A stretch of 64,000 nucleotides of DNA. Origin: Physcia stellaris. Its lineage: Eukaryota > Ascomycota > Lecanoromycetes > Caliciales > Physciaceae. Made by a program: the position numbers and the translations under genes. Under the pieces are notes generated by a model, which saw only the letters and a program-made list of their open reading frames with translations, made no database searches and was not told the origin of the DNA. Where the stretch lies: positions 1,240,001 to 1,304,000 of the forward strand of contig JABSSW010000003.1 in the NCBI GenBank assembly GCA_018902385.1, given 5' to 3'. How positions within the stretch are numbered: the first letter of the stretch is position 1; each line of letters starts with the position of its first letter. Positions 34,408-45,465 of the stretch are shown here, piece after piece.

Positions 34408-34904
34408 ATGGCCTTTCGAAACATGTCATCGCCATCTCCGTCACTGGTATTTTCCTCCTCTCAACCTCTCAGTTTCAAATGCACTAACGCTTCCCTGAAA
34501 CATTACAGATTGCCCTCGAGCAGTGCCTCAGAAAAGCCCAGAACGATGAAATGCACGCCCGGATCAACTTTCATGTTAATAAGCTAGCTATCCAAGAGAA
34601 ATTCGAGAAACGGGCTGAGACCATGCGACGTGACAATGCGGCAATGGCGGCAGGGGATACACGTTTTGCTGCTCGCAAAGCACACAATGACGCCATGGTA
34701 TCTCACTGGAAGAGAAGACTTAAGATGCTGGAGCGGCTTGTGCGGTTGAAGGGGAAGAAAGTCAACATACTGAAAAAGCGTTATCTGAAATCCAGCGAAC
34801 TAGAACGAGATCTCGTTCGTCGGGGTTGGGGAGTTCCGGAGAGGTCGTCTGATGAGGGGAATGGTTTTCTGTCAATGAAGATGCCTTCATGTGTTATTCA
34901 ATAG
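34408..34904 (+). CDS. Small helical protein, tandem paralogue 2
   Basis: Second member of the pair, 144 residues. Exons 34408-34446 (MAFRNMSSPSPSL) and 34509-34904, with a 62-bp intron ending ATTACAG. Seen: CLRKAQNDEMHARINFHVNK, AIQEKFEKRAETMRRDNAAM, AGDTRFAARKAHNDAMVSHW, KRRLKMLERLVRLKGKKVNI, then a basic tail YLKSSELERDLVRRGWG. The N-terminal short exon, phase-0 intron and helical core match paralogue 1, while the C terminus is about 40 residues longer and more basic. Strongly positively charged overall, so nucleic-acid or acidic-partner binding is possible, but this is inference. Confidence 0.65.
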
Positions 34905-35565
34905 CTCCGCCACGGAGGCTTGTGGATATCGATTTAAAGACCCTGGGTGTCTTCAGTCGGGAAGCCAGCTGATGAAGGATCTCTAAAGGAGCAAAGCATC
35001 AGCTAAAAAAGACTCTACTGATATCCCGATGGATTCTGTTTCTTGATGATACTGAGGATGAGACTGGTTGAGAACTGAATTTATCTCAGAGCAAACCAAT
35101 TGACGAAGCCAAGACAGTCTCGGATTTATCCAGAAAATTCGATCTCATGAAGGATCACCGGACGCCGACTTGGACTCTAATTGAGCACTAACACGGCCGT
35201 AATCTGCAGATGTCGTTAGTTGATATTTTTGAGGAAGGTTCATCGACATATGTGAGACAGCTGATGACCAGAGGGAGTTCCTTGCTTTTGAGACGAGATC
35301 TGATATACTGACGCTGCATATACGAAGCCTAGCCAATGAACCGAGTTTATCATGTCTGCGAGGACGTCCAACACCTTTGCCGTGTCCTTCAGCACTGCGT
35401 CGGCAATATGTCAATGCGGATTCCTTCGAGTACAAGCGACTTCGCGCATCTATGATAGTACGAGTAAGATTCGCGCATTTATAAGATACCAATGCTAACC
35501 TCACGACCCATCCACGCCATCTTACCTTTCCTGTTTTCCATTTCTCCTTTAACGTACGCCTTCAA
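34905..35565. other. Intergenic stretch, no gene seen
   Basis: 661 bp; a 119-codon minus-strand frame (35145-35504) has no domain. The right end should contain the promoter of the secreted protein. Confidence 0.4.
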
Positions 35566-36114
35566 ATGCTAGCCAAAAACTTCAACGCAATCATCGTCGC
35601 CGCCCTCTTCCCACTCACCCTCATCCTTCTATTCCAACCACCCATCCCCTTCGCTCACGCTTTTCCTCCCCGTCCCATCTCACCCTCCCTCCTCTTCTAC
35701 CTCTACAACGCCACCCACCACCCCCACCACCTTCTCCTCCCCGTCCCCAACCACGAGCACTGCACCCGCATCACCACCCCCGGAACCCCCGGCCTCGAGC
35801 CCACCAACTGCGAACTCATCTCCGACCGCACCTGCCTCCGCATCAGCCTCACGCGACCCTCCCTGGTGCACAATAAGTGGATCTGGGACGAGATGCCGGG
35901 CTGCGCCCTGGGCTACTATTTCCCGTCAAACGCCTATATCCCCACTCGCGAGGAGTGTAGCTACGCGGCAGAGAAGTTGATAGAGGAGTGTATACTAGAT
36001 TCGAGGTTCAATGCGGGAAGTTTGAATGTGGGGGTTTGGCCTAGCTTTGCGGGGGATGGGACGGCGGAGAGGGGGAGGGGAGGGCTAGGGTCGTTTTTGC
36101 GCCGGAGAGGTTGA
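35566..36114 (+). CDS. Secreted six-cysteine protein, effector-like
   Basis: Single exon, 182 residues, not recognised by name. Seen: signal peptide or anchor AIIVAALFPLTLILLFQP followed by IPFAHAFPPRP; low-complexity Thr/His/Pro segment YNATHHPHHLLLPVPN; then six cysteines in a compact domain (HEHC, TNC, DRTC, MPGC, REEC and IEEC) with KWIWDEMPGCALGYYFPSNA between them; and a Gly/Arg tail ending LGSFLRRRG. An even number of cysteines after a signal peptide suggests disulfides and secretion. Third codon positions in the first half are strongly C-rich, which supports coding. Role in host or wall interaction is only inference. Confidence 0.7.
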   Translation: MLAKNFNAIIVAALFPLTLILLFQPPIPFAHAFPPRPISPSLLFYLYNATHHPHHLLLPVPNHEHCTRITTPGTPGLEPTNCELISDRTCLRISLTRPSLVHNKWIWDEMPGCALGYYFPSNAYIPTREECSYAAEKLIEECILDSRFNAGSLNVGVWPSFAGDGTAERGRGGLGSFLRRRG

Positions 36115-36517
36115 CGCTTTAGATTTGGAGGGGAGGGGGAAAGGGATAAGAAGGAGGAATGGGGAAGGGAAGGGGAAGGGTTAGTTTCTGATCGCTCGCG
36201 CTATCATAACAGCCTTAATCGAAGACTGATTCCCAGCAGTGATACGACAGTCTTCTGTTAATCAAGGCTGGTGGTATCAGACTGAGAGAGGGGATCCCGC
36301 ATCTCCACAACGATTCGCTCTCCGAACGAGGCTGCATTATGCAGCCACCCTCGGCGTGTACGATGTGGTGCAAGACTTGTGAGTGCGTCTCTTTGTACAG
36401 CCTCGCTCGAAATGCGCTCGTTGCTCCTACGCAAACGTCGGAAACACTCAGGTCTGAAGTGATTGACACTGTTATCTTTGAAGACAATCGAGCTTCTGGT
36501 CGCTACACGGTCCTGTC
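36115..36517. other. Purine-rich spacer
   Basis: About 400 bp beginning with a GA/GGGA-rich low-complexity run (36125-36182). The rest should hold upstream DNA of the decayed gene. Confidence 0.45.
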
Positions 36518-39500
36518 ATGTCAACGCTTGGGAAATTGTCTGCAGCCTTGATCTCGGGTACAAATGAAAATAATCTGGTATCGGTCTCCGTCAATCTCGA
36601 CTTTTCCTTGATCCAGCTGGAGGCACCGAAGGTACTACATGCACCATGAACAATGCAACAGAGAGAAGAATAACCAAGCTTAATCTAGGAATTCCTCAGC
36701 CTAGGCGATACGTTATCCACAAAAAGGCGGAAAACAGCTGAGGAAGGATCACTGCACCGGACAGCACGTAGACTAGGTGCTCTTTTCGAAGGAATCGTCC
36801 CCTCTACGCCAGCTCTCATCAAATCGTATGGCAAGAGGGTTTCCGAGATATCGGCCTCCCCGCAGGTCAATCCAAAAGGCAGTGTCGCCGATGGAATGTT
36901 CGCAAACCATGTCGGGATCGTTGGCACTTCCATCTGGTCAGCTGCGACGTCACGCGCTGCCGCCATTTCAGTCCATCTTCTAGCCTGCTTGATAGCAAGG
37001 ACACTTTCCCCTGCGGAGGTAACTTCAATGCTCGTCGAAGTGGTTGAGGAGAGGAAAGCGGAGATCAAGGCCGCTATAGATGATTCACAAATTCGTGGCG
37101 TTGCCGACTACATGGCAAGCCATCTAGGGCGGAACTGGCCAACTGGGATGCTTCTGCTCGTTCTTGGATTCTTAGCGCTGACGAGGTCAAACGTTACGAA
37201 CAAGTACAACTCAAACTCATTACGAAGAATGTCGGCTTGTCAGTAAACACCTCGGGAAACACATATAGAAATGTAACAGAGGCCTGGACCACAGCGATGA
37301 TATCGCTCGAAAAGCTGATCAATGGGATGCCCCAAAGTATATCGAAAGGCGCGGTCTTGCTAGGCTTATCGGCGTGGCACATCTTCCCGGATCTCAACAT
37401 TGTAGGTCAAAAGAATACAACTGTCCTCTTTCGGGATGCACTGGTAGCTCCAGGAGGTATCATTACCATTGGCCTTCAGAACATCAATGAAGACGATGAC
37501 AGTGGTGTTCGCTGGTCGTTGGATCTGTCCTACTTAAAGCACTACGGCGATCCTGTGGCAGTCTCTGTGTCTTCTGCAGCCGACGGAACCCGACTTTCTG
37601 CGGATGAGCTTCACATCATCGCATTTGGCAGTCCACTCGAGGCTTGGGGGACTATTGGAGATGATCCGATCGTCGTTGCGAGAACTATATCAAGAATTTG
37701 GGATCTCATACAAAACAGTGTCCTTACAAAGAAAAGGAAGCGGGACCAGGCTCTCACGACGGGATCTAATGATCCTCGGACGCAATGGCTATTGCCATTA
37801 GTCAATGCCGCCAAGCTGGTCCTTGATGCCGTGGATGGTACCTCCGAGCCAACAGTCCTGTTGCTTCTCAACCTGGGCAGACGCCGTGGTCGTGAGTTCT
37901 TGGCGAAAGGAAATGACATACCCAAACCTCTATTCGGACTTTGTAATCATTTCACCCTGCAGCTCTTCTCTGACGAGCTCCAATCTGCCTCACAAGAACG
38001 TGCTATATCTGTCCTAAGGGACCACGCGGCTAGGTTGGACTTCAGCGAAGACGAGTGTGTAATCAGATACTCTGCTGGAAGCCGATTTATAGATGGCGGT
38101 AGAGTTGGTTATACAACGGCACTGCCTCAATTAGAGGTAGATTCAGCGAGCTCGAGCTCCAAAAAGTTCATAAAAGATGGCTCGAGCTTGACGAGCCTTA
38201 GGGCATGAATCAAGGCTGTGATTGCATGATTACGTGCTCGGCTGGACCAGGGCAAGATCATGAGTCATCTTCTGGCGCGTTCCGATCAGTCATTTTCATT
38301 GCGCAACCTGAGGGCTGTATATGTGTCCGCTATGGCAGGCAATGCACCATTACGTGCCTCAATGTTTACCGCGATTGTTGTTACAATTGCGGTAATCTGA
38401 ATGAGCAGCTCCACGGTGAAAGGTCTCATTGGATCGCGCCACTAAGAGTCTCATTCACTTTTCGAAATGACAGCTGGACGTGGAGAGATCCTCCCCGCGG
38501 ATTTAAAACACAACTCTCTCGGAATTCTTCAGGATCCTCGGCTCCTGCCAGGTCTTACCATCATGAACAAAAGTCCGAGTACTCTGACACTGCATGGAAA
38601 AATAATAGAAGCGAGTCTTCCTTTATTGAGGAGGAAATCTATGCCAACATTGCAGAGTTTCAGTACGTCGCAGGATCCCCTTCGGAAGCTTTGTTCACGT
38701 CCAGAAAAAAAGATATCCATAGATCACCGAGCCTTAAGGTAGAGGAACCGCTCGCAATTTTGCAGTCTTCGCACGTAAAGACAGCGGAGCTCGCTGACTA
38801 CGTTCTGTCTTATAGCGATGGATACAATTTTGCAAGATCATTGATCGGCCTTAGCATGATCAAACAGCTTCACACTAGTGTTGGACTGGCCACTATCTCG
38901 ATGAGCATAATTAATTCCCCGCTCCATGAAGCTCGATGGCTAGGAGGCCAACCAACCAGACTAAAAACAAATCGTGAGGATCACTTGCCTACTACAAAAG
39001 CGTGGGCGAGAACTCATTCCGAGACCTACAGTGCTTAGTTTGCCTGTCTGGCCATGTTAGAACTGGGAGCGAAGTGCAATATCGAACCAACGAACCTTGA
39101 TCAGGTGATCGCAATGTCGTCAGGAAATTCAATCTATGTAGCAAGAGCGCTGCTACAAGACCCGAGCGACGATGACAACGAGCATCATCGGTATTTTGGG
39201 CAGACCGGGGATCACTATGATGATACCACCTCCCCAGCCTCGCATTCGGCCGCTTTCCGATTCCTGGCTACTTGTACAGCATGCTCCGTACGACGGCAAG
39301 CTCGAGAATTGCTTTCATAATACTTCCCTTCACCTCTCCATTACGACCTACGAGTTACCGCTAGCAACAGGGAAACATGGTGGAGTAGATACAGAGGTCA
39401 TGCTCGTGGAGTCGCTAGTCTCGGTCCACGATCGTGGCAGTTGGGTCGCGGATCTAGACGTCCTGGGCAGCCTCTCCGACCCCTTCCTGCAGCGCCTTGA

Positions 39501-40148
39501 CAAGTGTACTTGCTCACAAAGAGCGTCGAAACGGCTCCGGACCAAGTTGATCTCGCTCGACAATTGGGAGGAATTACTGGACAGCCCGAATCACCGTGAG
39601 AAAGCGGGCGTGGTTAGAGCTCATGGCAACTGGATTGCACGCTTGGCGGCAACATGCATTAGCATTCAAAAAGGCCATAGGACGGTTTTGATCTCGAAGT
39701 CTCCACGTCAGGACGGTGTCTGCGGACTTCTTCCCAAAAGGGTTTCCTGCTACGACTGCTGTTCAGCTCCATGGTAACCTATCTTTTATGCTGCCTGGAC
39801 TATCGGATAGTGTCTGTTCGAGAGCAAGCTCCGCTGGATTGACCTGTGCAATATTCGTGACGACACCCCTAGCAGCCTGCTTTCGGGTATGAGCTCGAAT
39901 GGAAGAGTTTCATGGAAGGCCCTCTTGAAGCGCGCTTTCGGAACAGCGTTGAAGTTAATCCAGCCGAGACCCTTGAGGGAGTTAGGTGTGCTTTCCGGCA
40001 GCGCTATAGGCAATTATAGTAAGCTTTACGTCCTTGAAAAATATCTATTGGGTGTTGGTTTCGAGGGGTGGGAATTAGAACGAGTTCTAGAGAATGGCGG
40101 CTGCTCATGGACTTTTTTCCAGTGCCAAAGTCGGGTAATCATCACCTG
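36518..40148 (+). pseudogene. Decayed copy of a large fungal-specific gene
   Basis: Remains of a family of roughly 1,100-residue uncharacterised ascomycete proteins known to me only as hypothetical. Seen: exon 36518-36631 (MSTLGKLSAALISGTNENN), a 57-bp intron, then TARRLGALFEGIVPSTPALI; ARSWILSADEVKRYEQVQLK; SISKGAVLLGLSAWHIFPDL; DDSGVRWSLDLSYLKHYGDP; GNAPLRASMFTAIVVTIAVI; NEQLHGERSHWIAPL; VIAMSSGNSIYVARALLQDP; MLVESLVSVHDRGSWVADLD; DSVCSRASSAGLTCAIFVTT; and LLKRAFGTALKL. These blocks occur in the family order but in changing frames, with at least four frame changes (first near 37134, another near 38393) and stops such as the TGA codons at 38206 and 38227. The second looks like CGA changed to TGA in A-R-L. 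Some breaks could be sequence errors, but their density exceeds that of neighbouring genes. Confidence 0.75.
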
Positions 40149-40801
40149 ATGCGCTGATGCATGTGTGGGAGATCCACGCAGAGTACACAATTGGTGCACG
40201 GGCAACGGATCCAAGGCCTTCGCTTCAAGTGTATTATTGTACAAGATATTTGACTCTGGACATGAGTTTGCCCCGAGGAAAGATTTTGAAAGGAATGTCA
40301 AAGATATTTATTTTGAGTCTTATGAATATCAATTCGGTGCGTGTCAAATCATACATTGAGACTCAATCGATCTTTCACAATCACCCACATGTTCCCCCAA
40401 AGCGTAGCAGTTATCAAATTGGTCATTCTGTTTTATTGTTGAGGGCTACCGGTAGAGCACACCGCAGGCATTAATTGATTGACTACTTAGGTACCTAGGC
40501 GGGAGCATTGAGTAGTGAGTATTCGACTGCGGAATAAGCGACATATGTGATACTTAAAGTATGTGGTGGTTAAACGCTTGGACCTCGTCCGACCACCAGT
40601 GGTGCCAGGGTACCTGCATATCACGTGACCCTGGACCTCGAAGACCCTGCATATCGCACACTCCAACAAAACAATACGACCATCCCCAGCGTTATTTCGC
40701 AGCTTCTCGGGCGTGATATTACACTACCTATTTTGGGCAAACCATCAAATCAATACGCAAGAATAGATTGGCTTGTGCGGCTTTGAGTCTCATTTCCTAC
40801 A
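40149..40801. promoter_or_regulatory. Upstream region of the zinc-cluster gene
   Basis: 653 bp without a supported gene, lying before the Zn2Cys6-like protein. It contains the palindrome TCACGTGA. Confidence 0.45.
40621..40628. promoter_or_regulatory. TCACGTGA palindrome (E-box, bHLH-type site)
   Basis: Perfect 8-bp palindrome about 175 bp before the start codon at 40802. CACGTG with this flank is the known site of Cbf1-like bHLH factors. Its use here is inferred from position only. Confidence 0.35.
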
Positions 40802-41837
40802 ATGATCTCGTCAACTAAAAGAACCAAAATCACTCCCTCCTGGAGCGCTCGACCCTATGGCAACGATGATTTGAATGATCACATCAATATTCCTTTACGT
40901 CCAGATACGCGTTCTTTAAGTACGCTTCATCCTAGCTTTCTTCGGGACTTCTGTTCTAATCCAACCAGACCACTCAGCTAAACGACGCTCACTTCCGAAC
41001 GGGCTTTCAGATTCCGAGTCCGAGCCCCCAATAGCGTCCAACATCCGCCGCACACGCACGAGTGCCTCGAAAGTTAGAACGAGGTCACGAATCAGACAAA
41101 GTGCTCGCAAAGTCCCTATGAGAAATGAAGTAAACAGAACGCATCAAACTCGAAGCAAGGGGATGTCCCACTTGACGCCAATGAACCTTGACGAAGTCAG
41201 CACTGTCCATGACTACGATGAGTTGCGTCAAGATGGAGACCCCTCAAGCCTTGAACTGAAGATTAGTCAACAAATCAATCAATTCATCGACGAGGACAGA
41301 GGAATTACTCAGGCGTATGTATTTCATGTAGAGTCGGGATTGACAGAGACCATCTTCCGGTTTATAAGAGACAATAAAAATCTAGTTCAAGACTACATTT
41401 CTCAGCTCAATCAACGAGACGCTATCGATCCCCAATCTACTACCCTTGACGAGAGTCCGACATCGGATATAATCCAGTCAACTCAGCCCACGGAGCGGAA
41501 CTCAATGGGTTCATCATCGAACACCTCATCAAGCTCCGCAACCTCCGCACAACCAGCTTCCCGATCCAACCACATGACACCTGCAGAGCACATCAAGGCC
41601 GCTATGAACGTAACAGGTCTCAGCAAAGCAGTCCTAACGACTCGATACGGCAAAGGTGAAGTGCGGATAGCCGGAAAGAAAGCCAAGACCAAAGGCTTGA
41701 AAGGACGTCAAAGATGTGCCAGGTGCCAGAAATCGGACGCAGAGTGTTTGAAAGTTGAGCCTGATGAGTTTTGGAGTGGAAGAACTTGCATGAAATGTCG
41801 ACTGGATAAATCGAAGTGTACCTTTGCTGCTGCGTGA
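40802..41837 (+). CDS. Protein with a C-terminal Zn2Cys6-like cluster
   Basis: Two exons, 40802-40919 and 40969-41837 (49-bp intron), 328 residues. Seen: basic N-terminal half with RTKITPSWSARPYGN, KRRSLPNGLSDSESEPP and IRRTRTSASKVRTRSRIRQS; middle acidic or helical part ISQQINQFIDEDRG and FRFIRDNKNLVQDYISQLNQ; Ser/Thr-rich linker; ITPAEH-like MTPAEHIKAAMNV; basic GKKAKTKGLKGRQ; and a cysteine block at the very end with spacing C-x2-C-x6-C-x13-C-x2-C-x6-C (RCARCQKSDAEC to CMKCRLDKSKC). That spacing matches a Gal4-type Zn2Cys6 cluster except for a long middle loop, and the position at the C terminus is unusual. Probably a nuclear DNA-binding protein; no target known. Confidence 0.75.
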
Positions 41838-42194
41838 GGAGGATTAGATGAGCGTTGAGATGGGTTTGAAGAGCGTAGGTTCAAGCTGGGCCATAGGAGT
41901 AATGATTCATCGAGGCGTCCGGAACATGCTCTCTTGGCATGAGAACAGGGATGACCTCAAAAGGTCTTCCATTTCAAAGCCTTTTCCATCTCAGCACGCG
42001 GCGGAAAAGAATATGATAGGGTGAGACTAGGCTATCTGCCAATTTGAGGAGATTCAAATGACAAATCGCACACCAGACCATGGGATAATCAATGGGGCTT
42101 CTATCCAGAACGCTAATCGTTACGTACGATTGCTTCAGCAATTGACGAAGACATATCCAAATCGACAGACTTACCGGGAATCCTCGCCCCATCT
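41838..42194. other. Convergent spacer
   Basis: 357 bp between two 3' ends. No feature seen. Confidence 0.45.
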
Positions 42195-43988
42195 TCACAG
42201 CTTAAAAGCCCCCGGCACAGCCTTCTGAAAGATCTGATCAGGATCATACTTCCTGCTCACGGCCCTCAAATCCGCCTGATTCGCCTTCCCATATCCCGCA
42301 ATCGGATCCTGTCCCGGCGCCGCATAATTCAGATACAAATACTCATTCGCCAGCCCCGCCTTCACGCTCGCCGCCTTCGCCGCTTTCAACCAGCTATTCG
42401 CCGCCGTCGTAATAGCAGCGTCGTCGGTAGCCAACGTCCACGTGATCGTCAGCAGCGTCAGCACCAGATTCCCATCACTAGCATCAAGACCCAGACTATT
42501 GGGAGTGGCAGCACCAGCCTTCGTAGTGATAGCCGTCGGCAGCGGCTGATACGAAAGGGCATACACAAGCCCCACAGCAAGCTTAATGGGCTGCAATGCC
42601 CTATCCGCTTCTTGATAGATCTGCGTCAAGAGCGGCGCGCTCAGGCCGTGGGTGAGGGTGATGAAGAGGGCGCGTTTGCCGGGCGGAGAGGAAATCGCGA
42701 GCTCGGTCGTGAAGTCCGTGAGGTTGGAGACGCGCAGACTGTTGGAGGTTTGCGGCTGGATGGAGGTGAAGGGTTGGAAGGTTGGGGGGTTTGGCGACGC
42801 GGGCACAAGCGTGTATTCGTAGTCGTTTACTATCACCCAGGATCCGGCGACGTAGGCGTAGGAGTGGATGAGTGCTGCGTAGGGGTCGTAGGGCTGGGCG
42901 CCGGCTGTGGAAGGGGTGAGAGGTTAGCTTTGGGTGTGAGTGAAAAAGGGACGAGCTCGTGGACCCCCCCCCGGGCGGGATTTTGGGATCGGGGACGAGG
43001 TAGGGGGAAGGCTGCAGGATTCTGCCATACCTAGCTTAACAAAAGCAGCCACCTGCTGCGACAATGTCTCAATCGGATACGACACGATCCCACCCCAAAA
43101 CGCTCCGGACTCAAAACTCTTGATATCGAAGCGTGTGACGACCCCGAAATTATTCGATCCCCCCTTCAGCGCCTTGAACAGATCCGGATACGACGACGCA
43201 TTCACATGCACTACCTTCCCGAACGGCAGCACGAGTTCGTAGTTGACGATACTGTCACACACGAACCCGTACCGGCCTGAGAAAAACGAGATCCCGCCCC
43301 CAGTAACCAGTCCCCCGACCCCAACGATCGCGACTCGTCCGCCCAGGATCGCCACGCCCTGCGCGTCGAGTTTGGAATAGACGTCCACCCATCGATTCCC
43401 AGGCCCGATGCTCGTCGTCCTGCGATCCGCAGCAACCTGCACCTGTTTCAGGCCCGCGAGATCGATCGTCACTCCCCCACCCTGATTGGCGGCGCCGGCC
43501 TGAGGAGTATGCCCACCGCTTTTGATCCCGAATTTGCATTCGGCGCTGAACTTTGTGTACACGCTCAGCGAGCTGAGGATGAATAGCGCGGCCGATACGT
43601 CTTGTGTGGAGGCTGCTTTGACGATGCAGTTCGGTGTAACGGATTCTTCTTGCGCGGACCAGAAGGAGGTTGTGCTGCCTGTGTAGGCGGGTGAGAGCGG
43701 GTAGACGACTTTGGGGCCGAGGACGTAGGTGAGGGCGGCGCACTAGGTTGGGAGGGGGACGTTTAGATTTGTTTTTTTCTTCTGCTTTTTGGGTATGGAT
43801 GACAGGTCTTAGGGGAATTGACATACACATTGGCCACCCGGGCTACCCTTGATACGAGCTAGGATATCGGAAAGAGATGGGACGCCATTTGGACGGGGCG
43901 CTGCTGTGGTAGGATCATCTGGTGAAGCAGAGGACGCGCAAGAGATGATAGAAAGCAGAAGCAGCACGGGTTGGTTTATGAACTTCAT
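42195..43988 (-). CDS. Secreted FAD-linked oxidase, BBE type
   Basis: Flavoprotein oxidoreductase of the PCMH/berberine-bridge-enzyme group. Members oxidise sugars, alkaloid-like or polyketide intermediates, often outside the cell. Three exons: 43988-43827, 43742-43031 and 42904-42195 (introns 84 and 126 bp), 527 residues. Seen: signal peptide MKFINQPVLLLLSIISCASS; FAD domain with IKSGGHTPQAGAANQGGGVT, whose GGH carries the histidine used for covalent FAD attachment in this family; GVGGLVTGGGISFFSGRYGF; LFKALKGGSNNFGVVTRFDI; and C-terminal BBE block NEYLYLNYAAPGQDPI, then SRKYDPDQIFQKAVPGAF. Intact. Substrate unknown. Its upstream neighbour, about 800 bp away, is a secreted SnoaL-like protein in the same orientation. 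Confidence 0.92.
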
Positions 43989-44781
43989 ACTGATGCAGGA
44001 ATGGACTTGAAATGAGACCTTACACATGGTTTGGGTTTGGAGTAAAGGAGAGCTATGGTCTTATAGGAATCTCCCCACCAAGACTAGATCTTACTTACGA
44101 TGGTAATCAACAACAAGACCAGCCTAGGATGCAGTAACTACCAATGTAGCATGCTGCTCTACATGGGAAAGATTTAGGAGCTCCAATGATTACTTTTCAT
44201 CCTCGCAAGCTTTACTCGTTGTGGAGATGGTAGACCACCACCGAACGGGACGACGGATTCGACGGACTGTTGAAGCACAGCTTCGAAGGAATTTTGGTTA
44301 CGTTTTTTGAACCAATCGTTCTGTTTCTTCCAAAGACAGTCTTAAAGACACTGCAGGTGCTGCGATAAGCTGTGTACTTCCATTGGACGGCGCTAATCGT
44401 AGGACGGCGTCACTGGCGGCTTCCTTATGCAGCTTTAAGTTCTCAGCACATCATTGTCTCGCTTATTGAATAGTAATAGTCTATCTTTTGCTGTTTTGGT
44501 ACCCTGAATTATGAAATGATTTCCGCGATTGAGATGACAGTTGACGGATGACCCTTTTGCAGATTTGACGGCTACTCAGCGACCTGAATGCTCAGAAAAG
44601 TCTTGGACCTCCAATGAACTAAATAGAGTATACCTATTACTAGCTTCAGACATCCCGTGCTAAGCTAACCAAATGCTAAACGGTGTTTGGTTCGCCAATA
44701 ATTTGGTAGCGTTGTACATACTCTGTCTATGCTAGTCCGAAGCAGCTACGAGAAAATGGATAAGTCTCCGATAAGGGGACC
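43989..44781. promoter_or_regulatory. Upstream region of the FAD oxidase
   Basis: 793 bp; promoter of the oxidase and 3' end of the SnoaL-like gene. No other feature seen. Confidence 0.45.
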
Positions 44782-45465
44782 CTATGAGCCATTAGCTAAT
44801 GGCCATTGCTTACCAATGCCAATAGTAAAAGGTTCTACCATATACACCAAATTTCGGTGCTTGATCCTCCATCCGTCGCTAACCCGTACCAGATTATCCT
44901 GATATTGGCCGTAGGCATATAAGACCTACAACGAAACAAAGTTTGATCAGCCCAACTCGTGGTCAACGCTGTACTAACGTCTTTGCCGCCATTGAGCAGG
45001 GAAGGGACCACATACTTTTCCGGTCGCATTTCCGACCCCAAAGTGGCTTGCAGTGTAATAGGTCAAAGCCTTCGCCGTTTTCCTTCCTTTCTCAATCTCA
45101 ATGAGCTGCGTCCCGTACATGTGCTGGGACGAGACCGGTGCTAAACTGCTCTGCAACGCCCTTTTTATATCTTCCAGTCCGGAGAGAACGAACAGGGGCG
45201 CTGAATAATTGGCGACTGCATCGGTGGTGAACACGAGACCCAAGGCATCAAAATTCTTCCCGTCGATTGCCAGAGGGTAGTACGCGAGGGTATTGCGTAT
45301 TTGATCTTGAATATCAGCGTCTTGTAATTTGAGGGATAAGGGGTAGGAGATGGGCAAGGAGTGAAAGGGTATGGAATTATAAGAATCGTTTGAAGTGGAC
45401 GATGATCTTTCCAAGAAAAGAAGAAGAAGGGAAACGATGATCTGCCAATGCTGGAGCAAAGACAT
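44782..45465 (-). CDS. Secreted SnoaL/NTF2-like protein
   Basis: Two exons, 45465-45016 and 44925-44782 (90-bp intron), 197 residues. Seen: hydrophobic N terminus HWQIIVSLLLLFLERSSS, likely a signal peptide; then the NTF2-like cone fold: DADIQDQIRNTLAYYPLAID, NFDALGLVFTTDAVANYSAP, SGLEDIKRALQSSL and SSQHMYGTQLIEIEK. After splicing comes VLYAYGQYQDNLVRVSDGWR followed by NLVYM, the usual end of SnoaL_4 domains. Members include polyketide cyclases and dehydratases, but many have no known reaction. The last residues (FTIGIGKQWPLANGS) are not conserved, and a GTAAGC there could be a further donor, so the C-terminal 10 residues are unsure. Confidence 0.8.
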
